A DNA stretch of 64,000 nucleotides from contig CAJULJ010000002.1 in the NCBI GenBank assembly GCA_910587395.1, positions 62,001-126,000 on the forward strand. The letters are read 5' to 3'. A model generated the notes under the pieces. The model did no database searches, was not told where the DNA came from, and was given only the letters and a program-made list of their open reading frames with translations. This document shows, one piece after another, positions 52,082 to 61,731 of the stretch. The position numbers and the translations under genes are program-made. This stretch comes from an uncultured Oscillospiraceae bacterium (GTDB lineage: Bacteria; Bacillota; Clostridia; Oscillospirales; Oscillospiraceae). Numbering within the stretch: position 1 is the first letter of the stretch; each line of letters opens with the position of its first letter.

Positions 52082-54229
52082 ATGAAAAAGTATAAGTCCT
52101 TGACCGCGATGCTTCTTGCTATCGTCATGACCGCCGCGCTGCTGTCCGGCTGCGGCCCCAGCATCTCTTACGAGCAGTCCCAGGCCCCCGTGTCCAGCGA
52201 AGCCGGCACTCAGACCAGCGACGCCCCCGAGACCCAGGGTCTGACCTTTGCCCCCGGCACCGAGCTGCGCATGGCCACCGGCTACAACAGCGCCAAGACC
52301 GGCCTGTTCTTCGACGCTGAGACCGCCGGCAACGGCGTCACCCTGGCCGACGGCAAGACCTACCACACCGGTGAGCTGAAGCCCACCTGGGTGGCCGTCC
52401 AGGATAAGCTGGGCATGGTCTTCAAGGATCAGTACCAGGGCCAGAGCGCCAGCAAGGAGTTCGACTTCTGGAAGGAGCGCCTGGGCGACGTGGATATGGT
52501 CAGCGGCACCGCCACCAAGCTGAACGAGAACGGCGTGGCCGGCAGCATGGTGAACATCGCCGAGTATCTGGACCAGATGCCCAACTTCAAGGCCTATCTG
52601 GAGGCCAATCCCATTGTCCGCATGTCCATCACCGGCGATACCGCCACCGGCGCCATCTATTTCAGCCCCTACTTTGACGGCGTGGACGACATTGAGCGTA
52701 TGCCCCTGATGCGTACCGACTGGGTGGAGAAGCTGCTCAACGGCGAGGGTGAGTTCACCGCCTCCTCCAGCAAAAACATTGCCGCCCCCGTGTATCAGCC
52801 CTATATGCCCACCTCCGGCAAGGTGGAGATCGACGTGGTCAAGGCCGACGGCTCCGGCGTTGAGAAGATCTCCAAGGACTACGACACCGCCGGCAACATC
52901 ATCGACAAGATGAACGCCGCCGGCGCCATCAGCGGTGTGGACGCCGTCAACATGCTGCGCACCTACATCGACGAGGCTTATAACGGCTACTACGGCACCG
53001 ACCGCGCCAATCTGTTCATCGGCCAGAACGCCGCCTGGGACGCCGACGAGCTGGTGGCCCTGCTGCGCTGCGTGGTGGCCAATCCCCAGACCCTCAACGG
53101 CACCGACACCATCCAGGGCCTGTTCTCCCGCGAGGACGACAACAACCAGCGCCGCGTGGACATGTTCCGCTTCGCCGGCACTCTCTTCGGCGTGCGCGGC
53201 CTGGAGTCCCGTCAGGGCTATCTGTACATAGGCAGCGACAACGCCATGCACGACGCCCGCCAGGAACCCGAGGCCTATGAGGCCATGGAGCGGATGAACG
53301 CCATGGTCAAGGAGGGCTTGGTGTCCGACGCCTTTGTCGCCATGTCCGCCGAGAGCTCCGCCACCTATCTGGAGAACGACCTGGGCTTCATGCACTACGA
53401 CTATAACCAGACCCAGACCCTCATGAACGCCACCAAGCTCCAGGAGGGCGAGAAGTACATGGCCGCCATGGTGCCCGTGGCCCGCTGGTACGACGGCTCC
53501 AGCGACGACGGCGTGTACATGCGCTTTACCGAGTCCTGGCGCTCCGTCAAGACCGACGGCTGGGGCATCTCCAAGGCCGGCGTGGGCGACGACCAGGATA
53601 AGCTGTACGCCTGTCTGGCTCTGATCGACTTCGCCTACTCCGAGGAGGGGCAGATTCTCATGAGCTATGGCCCCGAGGCCTGGCGCTCCAGCGAAACCTT
53701 TACCTTCAACGGCACGGAAATGCCCAAGATCTCCGACGCCTGCCGCGAGGAGCTGTGGAATCCGGACCTGGGTGCCAACGGCAACTACACCAACTACGCC
53801 CGCTGGTATCTGGGCTCCACCCTGTCCTTCCTGAAGAGCCAGGCCTTTGAGTATCAGTGCACCCATGAGGTCGGCCAGGAGGGCGCGGGCTATATCTCCA
53901 CCGCCATCGGCCTGGGCACCATCAAGCACCCGGAGCTGGGCATGTCCAGCAACCCCTGGTACACCATCGTGCCCACCGTCCTGCCCACCACCAAGGTTGA
54001 GAACGACACCGTGGCCGGCTACACCGACCTGGAGAACCGGTTCAACCAGCAGAAGGACGGCGACAACATGCTGCTGAGCATCATGGTCAACGGCTACACC
54101 GAGTCCGGGATGCAGGACGCCGCCAGCTGCGCCGACACCGTGTCCAATACCTGGTCCGGCAAGCAGTATCTGGCCATCATGGAGGGCGCGTGGCAGAAGG
54201 ACATCGCCTATTACGAGACTCTGAAGTGA
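52082..54229 (+). CDS. extracellular solute-binding lipoprotein of the pectin-oligosaccharide importer
   Basis: This 715-residue surface lipoprotein has a signal peptide with lipobox LLSGC (Cys at about residue 24) and a short Ser/Thr linker. A large family 1-like binding fold follows (SASKEFDFWKERLGDVDMVSG, GWGISKAGVGDDQDKLYACLALIDFAYSEEGQI). It is longer than the 450-560 residues usual for LplA-type proteins, with extra segments in the middle and C-terminal parts. It should capture oligogalacturonides for the two permeases upstream. Confidence 0.9.
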   Translation: MKKYKSLTAMLLAIVMTAALLSGCGPSISYEQSQAPVSSEAGTQTSDAPETQGLTFAPGTELRMATGYNSAKTGLFFDAETAGNGVTLADGKTYHTGELKPTWVAVQDKLGMVFKDQYQGQSASKEFDFWKERLGDVDMVSGTATKLNENGVAGSMVNIAEYLDQMPNFKAYLEANPIVRMSITGDTATGAIYFSPYFDGVDDIERMPLMRTDWVEKLLNGEGEFTASSSKNIAAPVYQPYMPTSGKVEIDVVKADGSGVEKISKDYDTAGNIIDKMNAAGAISGVDAVNMLRTYIDEAYNGYYGTDRANLFIGQNAAWDADELVALLRCVVANPQTLNGTDTIQGLFSREDDNNQRRVDMFRFAGTLFGVRGLESRQGYLYIGSDNAMHDARQEPEAYEAMERMNAMVKEGLVSDAFVAMSAESSATYLENDLGFMHYDYNQTQTLMNATKLQEGEKYMAAMVPVARWYDGSSDDGVYMRFTESWRSVKTDGWGISKAGVGDDQDKLYACLALIDFAYSEEGQILMSYGPEAWRSSETFTFNGTEMPKISDACREELWNPDLGANGNYTNYARWYLGSTLSFLKSQAFEYQCTHEVGQEGAGYISTAIGLGTIKHPELGMSSNPWYTIVPTVLPTTKVENDTVAGYTDLENRFNQQKDGDNMLLSIMVNGYTESGMQDAASCADTVSNTWSGKQYLAIMEGAWQKDIAYYETLK

Positions 54230-54282
54230 GACAGCCCCTGACCCGATACCAAAAATAACAGCCACAGGCCAATGAAACCGTC

Positions 54283-54333
54283 ATGGGCCGCCGCCCGTCC
54301 CGAGAAGCCGCCTGCTTTTCGGGACGGGGGGGC
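54283..54333 (+). promoter_or_regulatory. long hairpin after the binding-protein gene
   Basis: CCCGTCCCGA and TCGGGACGGG pair at the core, and the outer arms GGGCC/GGCC and CATG/CATG extend the stem, with no T-tract. It probably protects the upstream mRNA end or lowers expression of distal genes. Confidence 0.65.
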
Positions 54334-54359
54334 CATGATTTCCCTGGGAGGAGGTCGTC

Positions 54360-54953
54360 ATGTATAAAAAGCAAATGACCGCGCAAAAGTTCCTGTGCTT
54401 GGCGGCTATCATTGTGAGCGTGATCTTTTTCCTCTACACGCTCGGCATCATGACTGATCTGTATGATAGCCTCTACGACACCATGAGGAATCCCAATGAC
54501 CCGCTCCAGACAGACGTGTCCGGCTCCATCCTCTACTATGCCATGCAGGCGTTCAACCGGACGTTCCTGCTGCTCAGCATCGGCCAGATTCTGCTGGCGG
54601 CGCTGCTGTACCTCACCAACACCCACAGCCGCCGGCGCTACTACATCGGCAACTTTGTGTCCACCGCTTTGTTCACCGCGGGCGCGCTCTACAACTCCGT
54701 GTACGCCCACGTCAACATCGAGGAGGCCAAGCGCCAGTTCCTCACCAACGTGGATTTTGCCGCGCTGAAGGAGCACGCCGAGATGTGGGGCACCTTGTAT
54801 ACCGAGTCCACCTTCTGGTTTGACGCCCACTACTTTGTGTTCGGCCTGCTGCTGCTGGTCAGCGCGCTGCTGGTGGCCAACGCCGTGTGGAAGGTGGCCC
54901 TGATGAAGGACGAGGCCGCGCTGGTGGCCGAAGGAAGGGGGAACGCCGGATGA
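54360..54953 (+). CDS. small polytopic membrane protein of the pectin transporter operon
   Basis: This 197-residue protein of unknown function has four transmembrane helices (roughly residues 12-32, 63-83, 92-112, 155-180) and an extracytoplasmic loop between helices 1 and 2. GGAGGAGG precedes the ATG. Its stop overlaps the next start (ATGA), so the two proteins are probably made in equal amounts. No family is recognised. Position between binding protein and ATPase suggests an accessory subunit. Confidence 0.75.
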   Translation: MYKKQMTAQKFLCLAAIIVSVIFFLYTLGIMTDLYDSLYDTMRNPNDPLQTDVSGSILYYAMQAFNRTFLLLSIGQILLAALLYLTNTHSRRRYYIGNFVSTALFTAGALYNSVYAHVNIEEAKRQFLTNVDFAALKEHAEMWGTLYTESTFWFDAHYFVFGLLLLVSALLVANAVWKVALMKDEAALVAEGRGNAG

Positions 54954-55441
54954 CAGCCGAAGACCGCACCATTCAACGGGACCGGATGCGTTTCATCAAG
55001 AACTCGCTCTCTTCCAATCTGGCCATCCTGGGTATCCTGTTCGACGTGTTCTACTTCGTAAGCATTTACAAGTCCGATGTGGATACCTATTATTACAATT
55101 ACATCATCGGCGTCTCCATCGTGTATAATCTGGTGTTCATGCTGGCCGTTTTCCTGTCCTCAGAGGGCGTGAAGAACTACAAAAAGAACTATTCCTACCT
55201 GCTGGCTGTGATCGGCGTCGTCCAGATCGCGCGCATCTTCATCATCCCCATGCAGGCCCACGGCACCACCACCATCGTCAACGGCGAGTCCGTGGTGGTC
55301 ATGCAGGACGGGCAGTTCATGCGGGTGGTGGTCTATCTGGCGGTCTCCGCAGCCTGTCTGGTGGCGTCCGCCGTGGTGAACTTCATCCGCTGCGGCGAGC
55401 TGGAGGCGCACCTCAAGACCCTGGCCGGCCAGGGCGCATAA
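54950..55441 (+). CDS. small polytopic membrane protein of the pectin transporter operon
   Basis: This 163-residue protein has four transmembrane helices (SSNLAILGILFDVFYFVSIY, YIIGVSIVYNLVFMLAVFL, YLLAVIGVVQIARIFIIPM, VVVYLAVSAACLVASAVV) and a short polar N-terminus. Its ATG overlaps the preceding stop; the ATPase gene follows after 12 bases. No known family. It is probably a partner of the preceding protein. Confidence 0.75.
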   Translation: MTAEDRTIQRDRMRFIKNSLSSNLAILGILFDVFYFVSIYKSDVDTYYYNYIIGVSIVYNLVFMLAVFLSSEGVKNYKKNYSYLLAVIGVVQIARIFIIPMQAHGTTTIVNGESVVVMQDGQFMRVVVYLAVSAACLVASAVVNFIRCGELEAHLKTLAGQGA

Positions 55442-55453
55442 GGAGGCGAAGAC

Positions 55454-56533
55454 ATGGCAACACTGAATTTGCAGCATATCGACAAGATATACGACAATAA
55501 CGTGCAGGCGGTCTTTGACTTCAATCTGGACGTGAAGGACGGCGAGCTCATCGTGCTGGTGGGTCCCTCCGGCTGCGGCAAGTCCACCACCCTGCGGATG
55601 GTGGCCGGCCTGGAGGACATCTCCAACGGCAAGCTGCTGCTGGACGGCAAGGACATCACCGCCACCCCCGCCAAGGACCGCGACATGGCCATGGTGTTCC
55701 AGAGCTACGCTCTGTACGGCCATATGACCATCTATGAGAACATGGCGTTCTCCCTGACTCTGCGCAAGGAGAATCCCAACGTCATCCACAAGAAGGTGCT
55801 GGCGGCGGCCGAAATCCTGGGCCTGACCAGCCAGCTGAACAAAAAGCCCGCCCAGCTGTCCGGCGGCCAGCGCCAGCGGGTGGCCATGGGCCGCTCCATC
55901 GTGCGAAACCCCAAGGTGTTTCTGTTTGACGAGCCCCTGTCCAACCTGGACGCCAAGCTGCGCGGCGCCACCCGGCGGGAGATCCTGCTCCTTCACAAGA
56001 GATTGCAGGCCACCATGCTGTACATCACCCACGACCAGACCGAGGCGCTGACCCTGGCCGACCGGATTGTGTGCATGTCCATGGGCCACGTCCAGCAGGT
56101 GGGCACCCCCCTGGAGCTGTACGACTCCCCCGCCAACGTGTTTGTGGCCAGCTTCATCGGCCTGCCGCCCATGAACTTCTACGACGTGCGGGTAAGCGGC
56201 GGCAAGCTGGTGGGCGAGGGCTTCCAGGTGAGCCTGACCGACGAGGAAAAGCACACCCTGCGCGCTTATAACAACAAGGAGATCACCCTGGGCGTCCGCC
56301 CGGAGAACATCGTGGAGGGCGCGGACGTGCCCGTCACCGTCAGCTCCAATGAGAATCTGGGCATGAACACCCTGGTTCACGGCCACGTAGGGGCCTCCAA
56401 GAGCATCAAGATCTCCGCCAAGCTGAAGGGCTGGCGGGACTACAAGGTGGGGGACACCACGTCCTTTACCTTCAACCGCAAACACTTCTTCGACAAAGAG
56501 ACCACCAACGCCATCCGGGGAGGTGAGGGCTGA
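55454..56533 (+). CDS. MsmX/UgpC-type sugar ABC transporter ATPase (copy 1)
   Basis: This 359-residue ATPase has Walker A VGPSGCGKSTT, Q-loop MVFQSYALYG, signature LSGGQRQRVAMGRS, Walker B LFDEPLSNLDAK and a C-terminal OB-type regulatory domain (TLGVRPENIVEG). AAGGAGG precedes the ATG. It would energise the permease pair encoded upstream. The usual YPHMT is YGHMT here and the post-Walker B helix (RGATRREILLLHKRL) is unusual, hinting at a dedicated rather than general ATPase. Confidence 0.95.
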   Translation: MATLNLQHIDKIYDNNVQAVFDFNLDVKDGELIVLVGPSGCGKSTTLRMVAGLEDISNGKLLLDGKDITATPAKDRDMAMVFQSYALYGHMTIYENMAFSLTLRKENPNVIHKKVLAAAEILGLTSQLNKKPAQLSGGQRQRVAMGRSIVRNPKVFLFDEPLSNLDAKLRGATRREILLLHKRLQATMLYITHDQTEALTLADRIVCMSMGHVQQVGTPLELYDSPANVFVASFIGLPPMNFYDVRVSGGKLVGEGFQVSLTDEEKHTLRAYNNKEITLGVRPENIVEGADVPVTVSSNENLGMNTLVHGHVGASKSIKISAKLKGWRDYKVGDTTSFTFNRKHFFDKETTNAIRGGEG

Positions 56534-57144
56534 TGGAAAAGAACAAGAATAAGGGCCCGAAAGAGGTCTGGCGTAAATTCCTGGTCTCCCTCAAGCGCCG
56601 GCCCCAGCTGATCCCTCTGGCCGCGCTGGTGATCGCCTTCCTGTTCTACTCCCTGAACCTGATGCACATCTCGGACACCACCGCCCGCATCCAGGGCGCG
56701 GGCATGGGTCTGGCCGGCTTTGCCACCATGCTGTTTTCCATGCTGTCCTTTATGTGCTTCCTCAACGCCTTCCCCTACCGCAAAAAGCCCAATATGCCCA
56801 TGGTGGCGCTGATGTTCGTCATGCTGGTTATTGTGATCTTCGCCGACGCGTACTACATCGGCGGGATCTACGCCGCCATTGATTCCACTCCGGTCAGTCC
56901 CATCGGCATCATCTGCGCCGCCCTCGGCTCCCCGGCGGCGAATCCCATCTCGGTGACGGAGAACACCAGCTACATCGCCGTCGCGGAGTACGACCTGGAG
57001 ATCCACATCATTATCCTGGTCGTCGCCATTGTGCTGACCCTGCTGCTGCCGGTGTATTCCAAGTGGCTGCGGAAGATCAAAACCTCCGTCGAGGTGGAGG
57101 ACAACGGCAGCATGGCCGCCATCGACATCTCCGGCGAGGCGTGA
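56533..57144 (+). CDS. small polytopic membrane protein of the pectin transporter operon
   Basis: This 203-residue protein has a basic N-terminus and four transmembrane helices (LIPLAALVIAFLFYSLNLM, GMGLAGFATMLFSMLSFMCFL, NMPMVALMFVMLVIVIFADAYYIGGI, IHIIILVVAIVLTLLLPVYSKWL). An extracytoplasmic segment rich in Ser, Thr and Pro lies between helices 3 and 4. Its ATG shares a base with the ATPase stop (TGATG), so translation is coupled. No family recognised. Confidence 0.75.
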   Translation: MEKNKNKGPKEVWRKFLVSLKRRPQLIPLAALVIAFLFYSLNLMHISDTTARIQGAGMGLAGFATMLFSMLSFMCFLNAFPYRKKPNMPMVALMFVMLVIVIFADAYYIGGIYAAIDSTPVSPIGIICAALGSPAANPISVTENTSYIAVAEYDLEIHIIILVVAIVLTLLLPVYSKWLRKIKTSVEVEDNGSMAAIDISGEA

Positions 57145-57234
57145 CGCACCAGATGATCTGACCCAAAACATGGAATGGACGGGATTTGGGGGGCTCGCTG
57201 TCCGGGCCTCCCAATCCGCCGAATAGGAGACCAC

Positions 57235-57873
57235 ATGAGCAAAAAGCGAAACAATCAACAGTCAAGGCCCGAGGTCGAAAAGCAGTCGGAGTATTACAAG
57301 CTCAAGACCCAGGCAGTGGACGATCTGGTCACCGCCAACGAGGAAAACTCGCCGGTGGTGTCGGAGGAGGAGCTGCGCGCCTACCGTTCGGGCCCCAAGA
57401 TCAAGGTGGCCGACTGGGTGAAGATACTCTTCATCAAGGCCTGGTTCGCGGGAGCCGTGTGCTTCTTTTTCTTCTGGGGGCTGGGCGTCGTGCTGCCCAG
57501 CGTGCTGGACCAGCTGGTGGTCACCGGACTGGCGCTGGGCGTCGTCACCGACTTGCTGACCAACCCCGTCCTGCGCTTCTTTGAACGCACCAGGGGAGAA
57601 AATGCCCGCTTCATGATGGTGACCCGCAAGACCTATTCCGGACTGTTCCTCAACATTCTGTACGCCTATGTGGTTCTGTTTTTGATTTTTACCCTGTACA
57701 ACGTCATCAACATTGCTGCCATCCGTCTTACCGGCGCATCCGGCGACCAGGTGATCCTGGGGGTGGAGCCCATCCTGTTCGGGGTGTTCTATCTGGGCTT
57801 TGACCTTCTGCTCATCAAGGCAAAGCACATGCTCGGCGGCATGGTCCATGACGCCATAAAAAAACCTGTCTGA
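57235..57873 (+). CDS. small polytopic membrane protein of the pectin transporter operon
   Basis: This 212-residue protein has a long charged cytosolic N-terminus of about 75 residues (KSEYYKLKTQAVDDLVTAN, EEELRAYR) and four transmembrane helices (for example AGAVCFFFFWGLGVVLP and ILYAYVVLFLIFTLYNVINI). AGGAGA precedes the ATG at 57235. It ends 14 bases before the polygalacturonase. Unknown family; it is the fifth such gene in the operon. Confidence 0.75.
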   Translation: MSKKRNNQQSRPEVEKQSEYYKLKTQAVDDLVTANEENSPVVSEEELRAYRSGPKIKVADWVKILFIKAWFAGAVCFFFFWGLGVVLPSVLDQLVVTGLALGVVTDLLTNPVLRFFERTRGENARFMMVTRKTYSGLFLNILYAYVVLFLIFTLYNVINIAAIRLTGASGDQVILGVEPILFGVFYLGFDLLLIKAKHMLGGMVHDAIKKPV

Positions 57874-57887
57874 CGAGGCTTTGAGAC

Positions 57888-59456
57888 ATGATACGAATTC
57901 TTTATTGCGGGAGCAGCTCCGCCTGCCTTGAGCTGGACGGCGGCGCTCCCTACTACGCCCAGGGCGGCTATGCCGTGCTGGTGGACGGCGTGGAGCGCTT
58001 CCGCCGCGATACCAACGTTTTTTCCCTGTACGGCCTGAAGCCCGACACCTCGTACGCCGTCGCCGTACGCTTTGACAACGGCGGAGAGGAGCGGGTACAG
58101 GTGTCCACCAGGCCGGAGGTCTGCTGCGTAAACGTAAGGGACTTCGGCGCGGTGGGAGACGGCGTCCACGAGGACACCGCCGCCATCCAGGCGGCCATCA
58201 GCTTTCTGCCCCAGGGCGGACGGCTGTGGTTCCCGGCGGGCGTCTACCTGACTCTGCCGCTGTCCCTGAAAAGCCATATCACCCTGGATTTGGACGAAGG
58301 CGCCGCCATCCTCGGCTCTACGGACCGGGAGCGGTATCCCATCATCCCCAGCTTCACAACAGACCCGGCTACCGGGGCGGAGACCCCCCAGGCGGGCTTT
58401 GAGGGCCAGGAGCTGAACAGCTACCAGTCGCTGCTCCAGGCGTCCTACGCCGAGAATATTTCCATTGTGGGGCAGGGAACCATCGACGGCAACGGCCAGA
58501 ACGGGGACTGGTGGCAGGACTTCCAGAGCTTCCCCGCCTCCCGGCCCCGGGTGATCTTCCTCAACCGCTGCAAAAACGTGACCCTTCACGGCGTGACGGT
58601 GAAAAACGGCCCGTCCTGGCACATCCACCCCTTCTATTCCCAGGGCTTCGCCATGCTGGACTGCTTCATCACCGCCCCCAAGGTCAGCCCCAACACCGAC
58701 GGCATCGACCCGGAGAGCTGCGACGGGGTGGACATTATCGGCTGCAGGTTCTCCGTGGGGGACGACTGCGTCGCGGTGAAGGCGGGCAAGCTGGACATGG
58801 CGCTGAAGTACAAGACCCCCGCCGACCATCACACCATCCGCAACTGCCTGATGGAGTTCGGCCACGGGGCGGTTACCCTGGGCAGCGAGCTGTCCGCGGG
58901 CATCCGGAATCTGAGCGTGACCCGCTGCTGCTTCCACGCCACGGACCGGGGCCTACGCATCAAAACCCGCCGGGGGCGCGGCAGGGACAGCGTCATCGAC
59001 AACGTGCTGTTTGACGGCATCCGGATGGAAAAGGTTCTCACCCCCATTGTCATCAACATGTGGTACAATTGCTGTGACCCGGACCGGTTCGAGGAATATG
59101 TCTGGTCTCGGGAACCGCTGCCGGTGGACCACCGGACGCCCCATCTGGGCTCCTTCGCCTTCCGGAACATGGAGTGCGCCGGGGCGGAGGTGGCCGCCTG
59201 CTACATCGACGGCCTGCCGGAGAGCCCCATCGACGAGGTGACGCTGGAGAACATCAGCGTTTCCTTCGCCGAGGACGCCAAGCCCGGCATGCCCTCCATG
59301 AAGAACCAGAACCAGGAGCAGTGCCGTCTGGGGCTGTACCTGGACAACGTGAAAAAAATCCGGGTCAAAAACGTCAGGCTCCACGGCGTGGAGGGGAAGG
59401 CCCTGGTGGCCGGTCACTGTCAGGACGTGGCGACCGAGGATTTTGAGGACAATTGA
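57888..59456 (+). CDS. GH28 polygalacturonase, intracellular
   Basis: This 522-residue enzyme hydrolyses galacturonic-acid chains or oligomers. Residues 1-80 form a fibronectin-like beta domain, followed by the GH28 beta-helix starting at NVRDFGAVGDGVHEDTAAIQ. The active-site motifs are present: NTDGID (about 268), GDDC (about 290), FGHG (about 324) and RIKT (about 357). The N-domain plus core resembles exo-acting PehX-type enzymes. No signal peptide is seen, so it should act on imported oligogalacturonides. The GH105 gene starts at its stop codon. Confidence 0.95.
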   Translation: MIRILYCGSSSACLELDGGAPYYAQGGYAVLVDGVERFRRDTNVFSLYGLKPDTSYAVAVRFDNGGEERVQVSTRPEVCCVNVRDFGAVGDGVHEDTAAIQAAISFLPQGGRLWFPAGVYLTLPLSLKSHITLDLDEGAAILGSTDRERYPIIPSFTTDPATGAETPQAGFEGQELNSYQSLLQASYAENISIVGQGTIDGNGQNGDWWQDFQSFPASRPRVIFLNRCKNVTLHGVTVKNGPSWHIHPFYSQGFAMLDCFITAPKVSPNTDGIDPESCDGVDIIGCRFSVGDDCVAVKAGKLDMALKYKTPADHHTIRNCLMEFGHGAVTLGSELSAGIRNLSVTRCCFHATDRGLRIKTRRGRGRDSVIDNVLFDGIRMEKVLTPIVINMWYNCCDPDRFEEYVWSREPLPVDHRTPHLGSFAFRNMECAGAEVAACYIDGLPESPIDEVTLENISVSFAEDAKPGMPSMKNQNQEQCRLGLYLDNVKKIRVKNVRLHGVEGKALVAGHCQDVATEDFEDN

Positions 59457-60586
59457 TGGATTACAAAAAAATCGACGAATATGTGCTTCAGCTGGTGGAG
59501 AGCTCCACCCCGGAGCGCACGGCCTGGAACCTGGAGAAGATTCGGGAGGGCAAGCCCGCCTCCTGGAACTACATCGACGGCTGTATGCTCACCGCGCTGA
59601 TGGAAATGGAAGCCATCACGGGCGACCAGCGCTATTCTCGCTTTGTGAAAGAGTGTGTGGACCACTTCGTGGGCGAGGACGGCTCTATCCGCACCTTCAA
59701 GCCGGAAGCCTGCAACCTGGACGACATCAACGAGGGCCGGGTGCTCTTCGCCCTGTACGAGCGCACCAAGGACGAGAGGTACCGCAAGGCGGCGGACTTC
59801 CTCCGGGGGCAGCTGGGCAGGCAGCCCCGCACCCAGGAGGGCAGCTTCTGGCACAAGGCCATCTACCCCAACCAGGTGTGGCTGGACGGCATTTACATGG
59901 CCCAGCCCTTCTACGCCCTGTATGAGAAGCATTTCGGGGCCGGGGACTGCTCCGACACCGTGGGTCAGATCAAAAACGTGCGGGCGAAGATGTTTTCCCA
60001 GGAAAAGGGCCTGTATTTCCACGGCTACGATGCCTCCAAAACCGCGTTCTGGGCGGACCCGGACACGGGCTGCTCCAAAAACTTCTGGCTGCGGTCGCTG
60101 GGCTGGTTCGCCGTGGCGCTGGCCGACCTGCTGGATATCCTGCCCGAGGACGGGAAACGCCGCGATCTGGCCTCCATTTTCACCGAGCTGATGGCTTCCG
60201 CCGCCCGCTATGCCGACGGGGAGACCGGCCTGTACTGGCAGGTGCCCGACCAGGGCGGCCGTGAGGGCAACTACCTGGAGACCAGCGGCAGCGCCATGAT
60301 GTCCTACGCCATGCTCAAGGGAGCGCGGCTGGGCGTACTGGACAAGGAATACGCCGCCCTCGGCCAAAAGACCTTTGACGGCATTATGGAAACGTATCTG
60401 ACCTTTACGGAAGCCGGGCTGAACCTGGGCGGCATCTGTCTGGTGGCGGGCCTGGGTCCGGAGAACAACCGCCGCCGGGACGGCTCCTATGAGTACTATA
60501 TCTCCGAGCCGGTGGTGGAGAACGACGCCAAGGGGGTCGCCCCCTTTGTGCTGGCCTACACGGAGATCAAGCGGCTCCAGCCTTAA
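59456..60586 (+). CDS. GH105 unsaturated rhamnogalacturonyl/galacturonyl hydrolase
   Basis: This 376-residue (alpha/alpha)6-barrel enzyme of the GH105 (YteR/YesR) family removes the unsaturated uronic acid from the end of pectic oligosaccharides made by lyases. Seen are NYIDGCMLTALMEM, NLDDINEGRVLFALYE with the catalytic Asp, AIYPNQVWLDGIYMAQPFYA, and ETSGSAMMSYAMLKG near the C-terminus. The ATG at 59456 overlaps the GH28 stop (TGATG) with GAGG upstream. It is cytosolic, which again implies oligosaccharide import. Confidence 0.94.
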   Translation: MDYKKIDEYVLQLVESSTPERTAWNLEKIREGKPASWNYIDGCMLTALMEMEAITGDQRYSRFVKECVDHFVGEDGSIRTFKPEACNLDDINEGRVLFALYERTKDERYRKAADFLRGQLGRQPRTQEGSFWHKAIYPNQVWLDGIYMAQPFYALYEKHFGAGDCSDTVGQIKNVRAKMFSQEKGLYFHGYDASKTAFWADPDTGCSKNFWLRSLGWFAVALADLLDILPEDGKRRDLASIFTELMASAARYADGETGLYWQVPDQGGREGNYLETSGSAMMSYAMLKGARLGVLDKEYAALGQKTFDGIMETYLTFTEAGLNLGGICLVAGLGPENNRRRDGSYEYYISEPVVENDAKGVAPFVLAYTEIKRLQP

Positions 60587-60611
60587 ATCCATGTGTAAGG
60601 AGACAAAGACT

Positions 60612-61712
<1,101 letters not shown>

Positions 61713-61731
61713 CAAAAAGGAGTGTCAAGCT

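Noticed and set aside
50402..54265. 1287-codon minus-strand open frame opposite permeases and binding protein
   Set aside because: Crosses three well-supported genes and intergenic sites; an antisense artefact of high GC.
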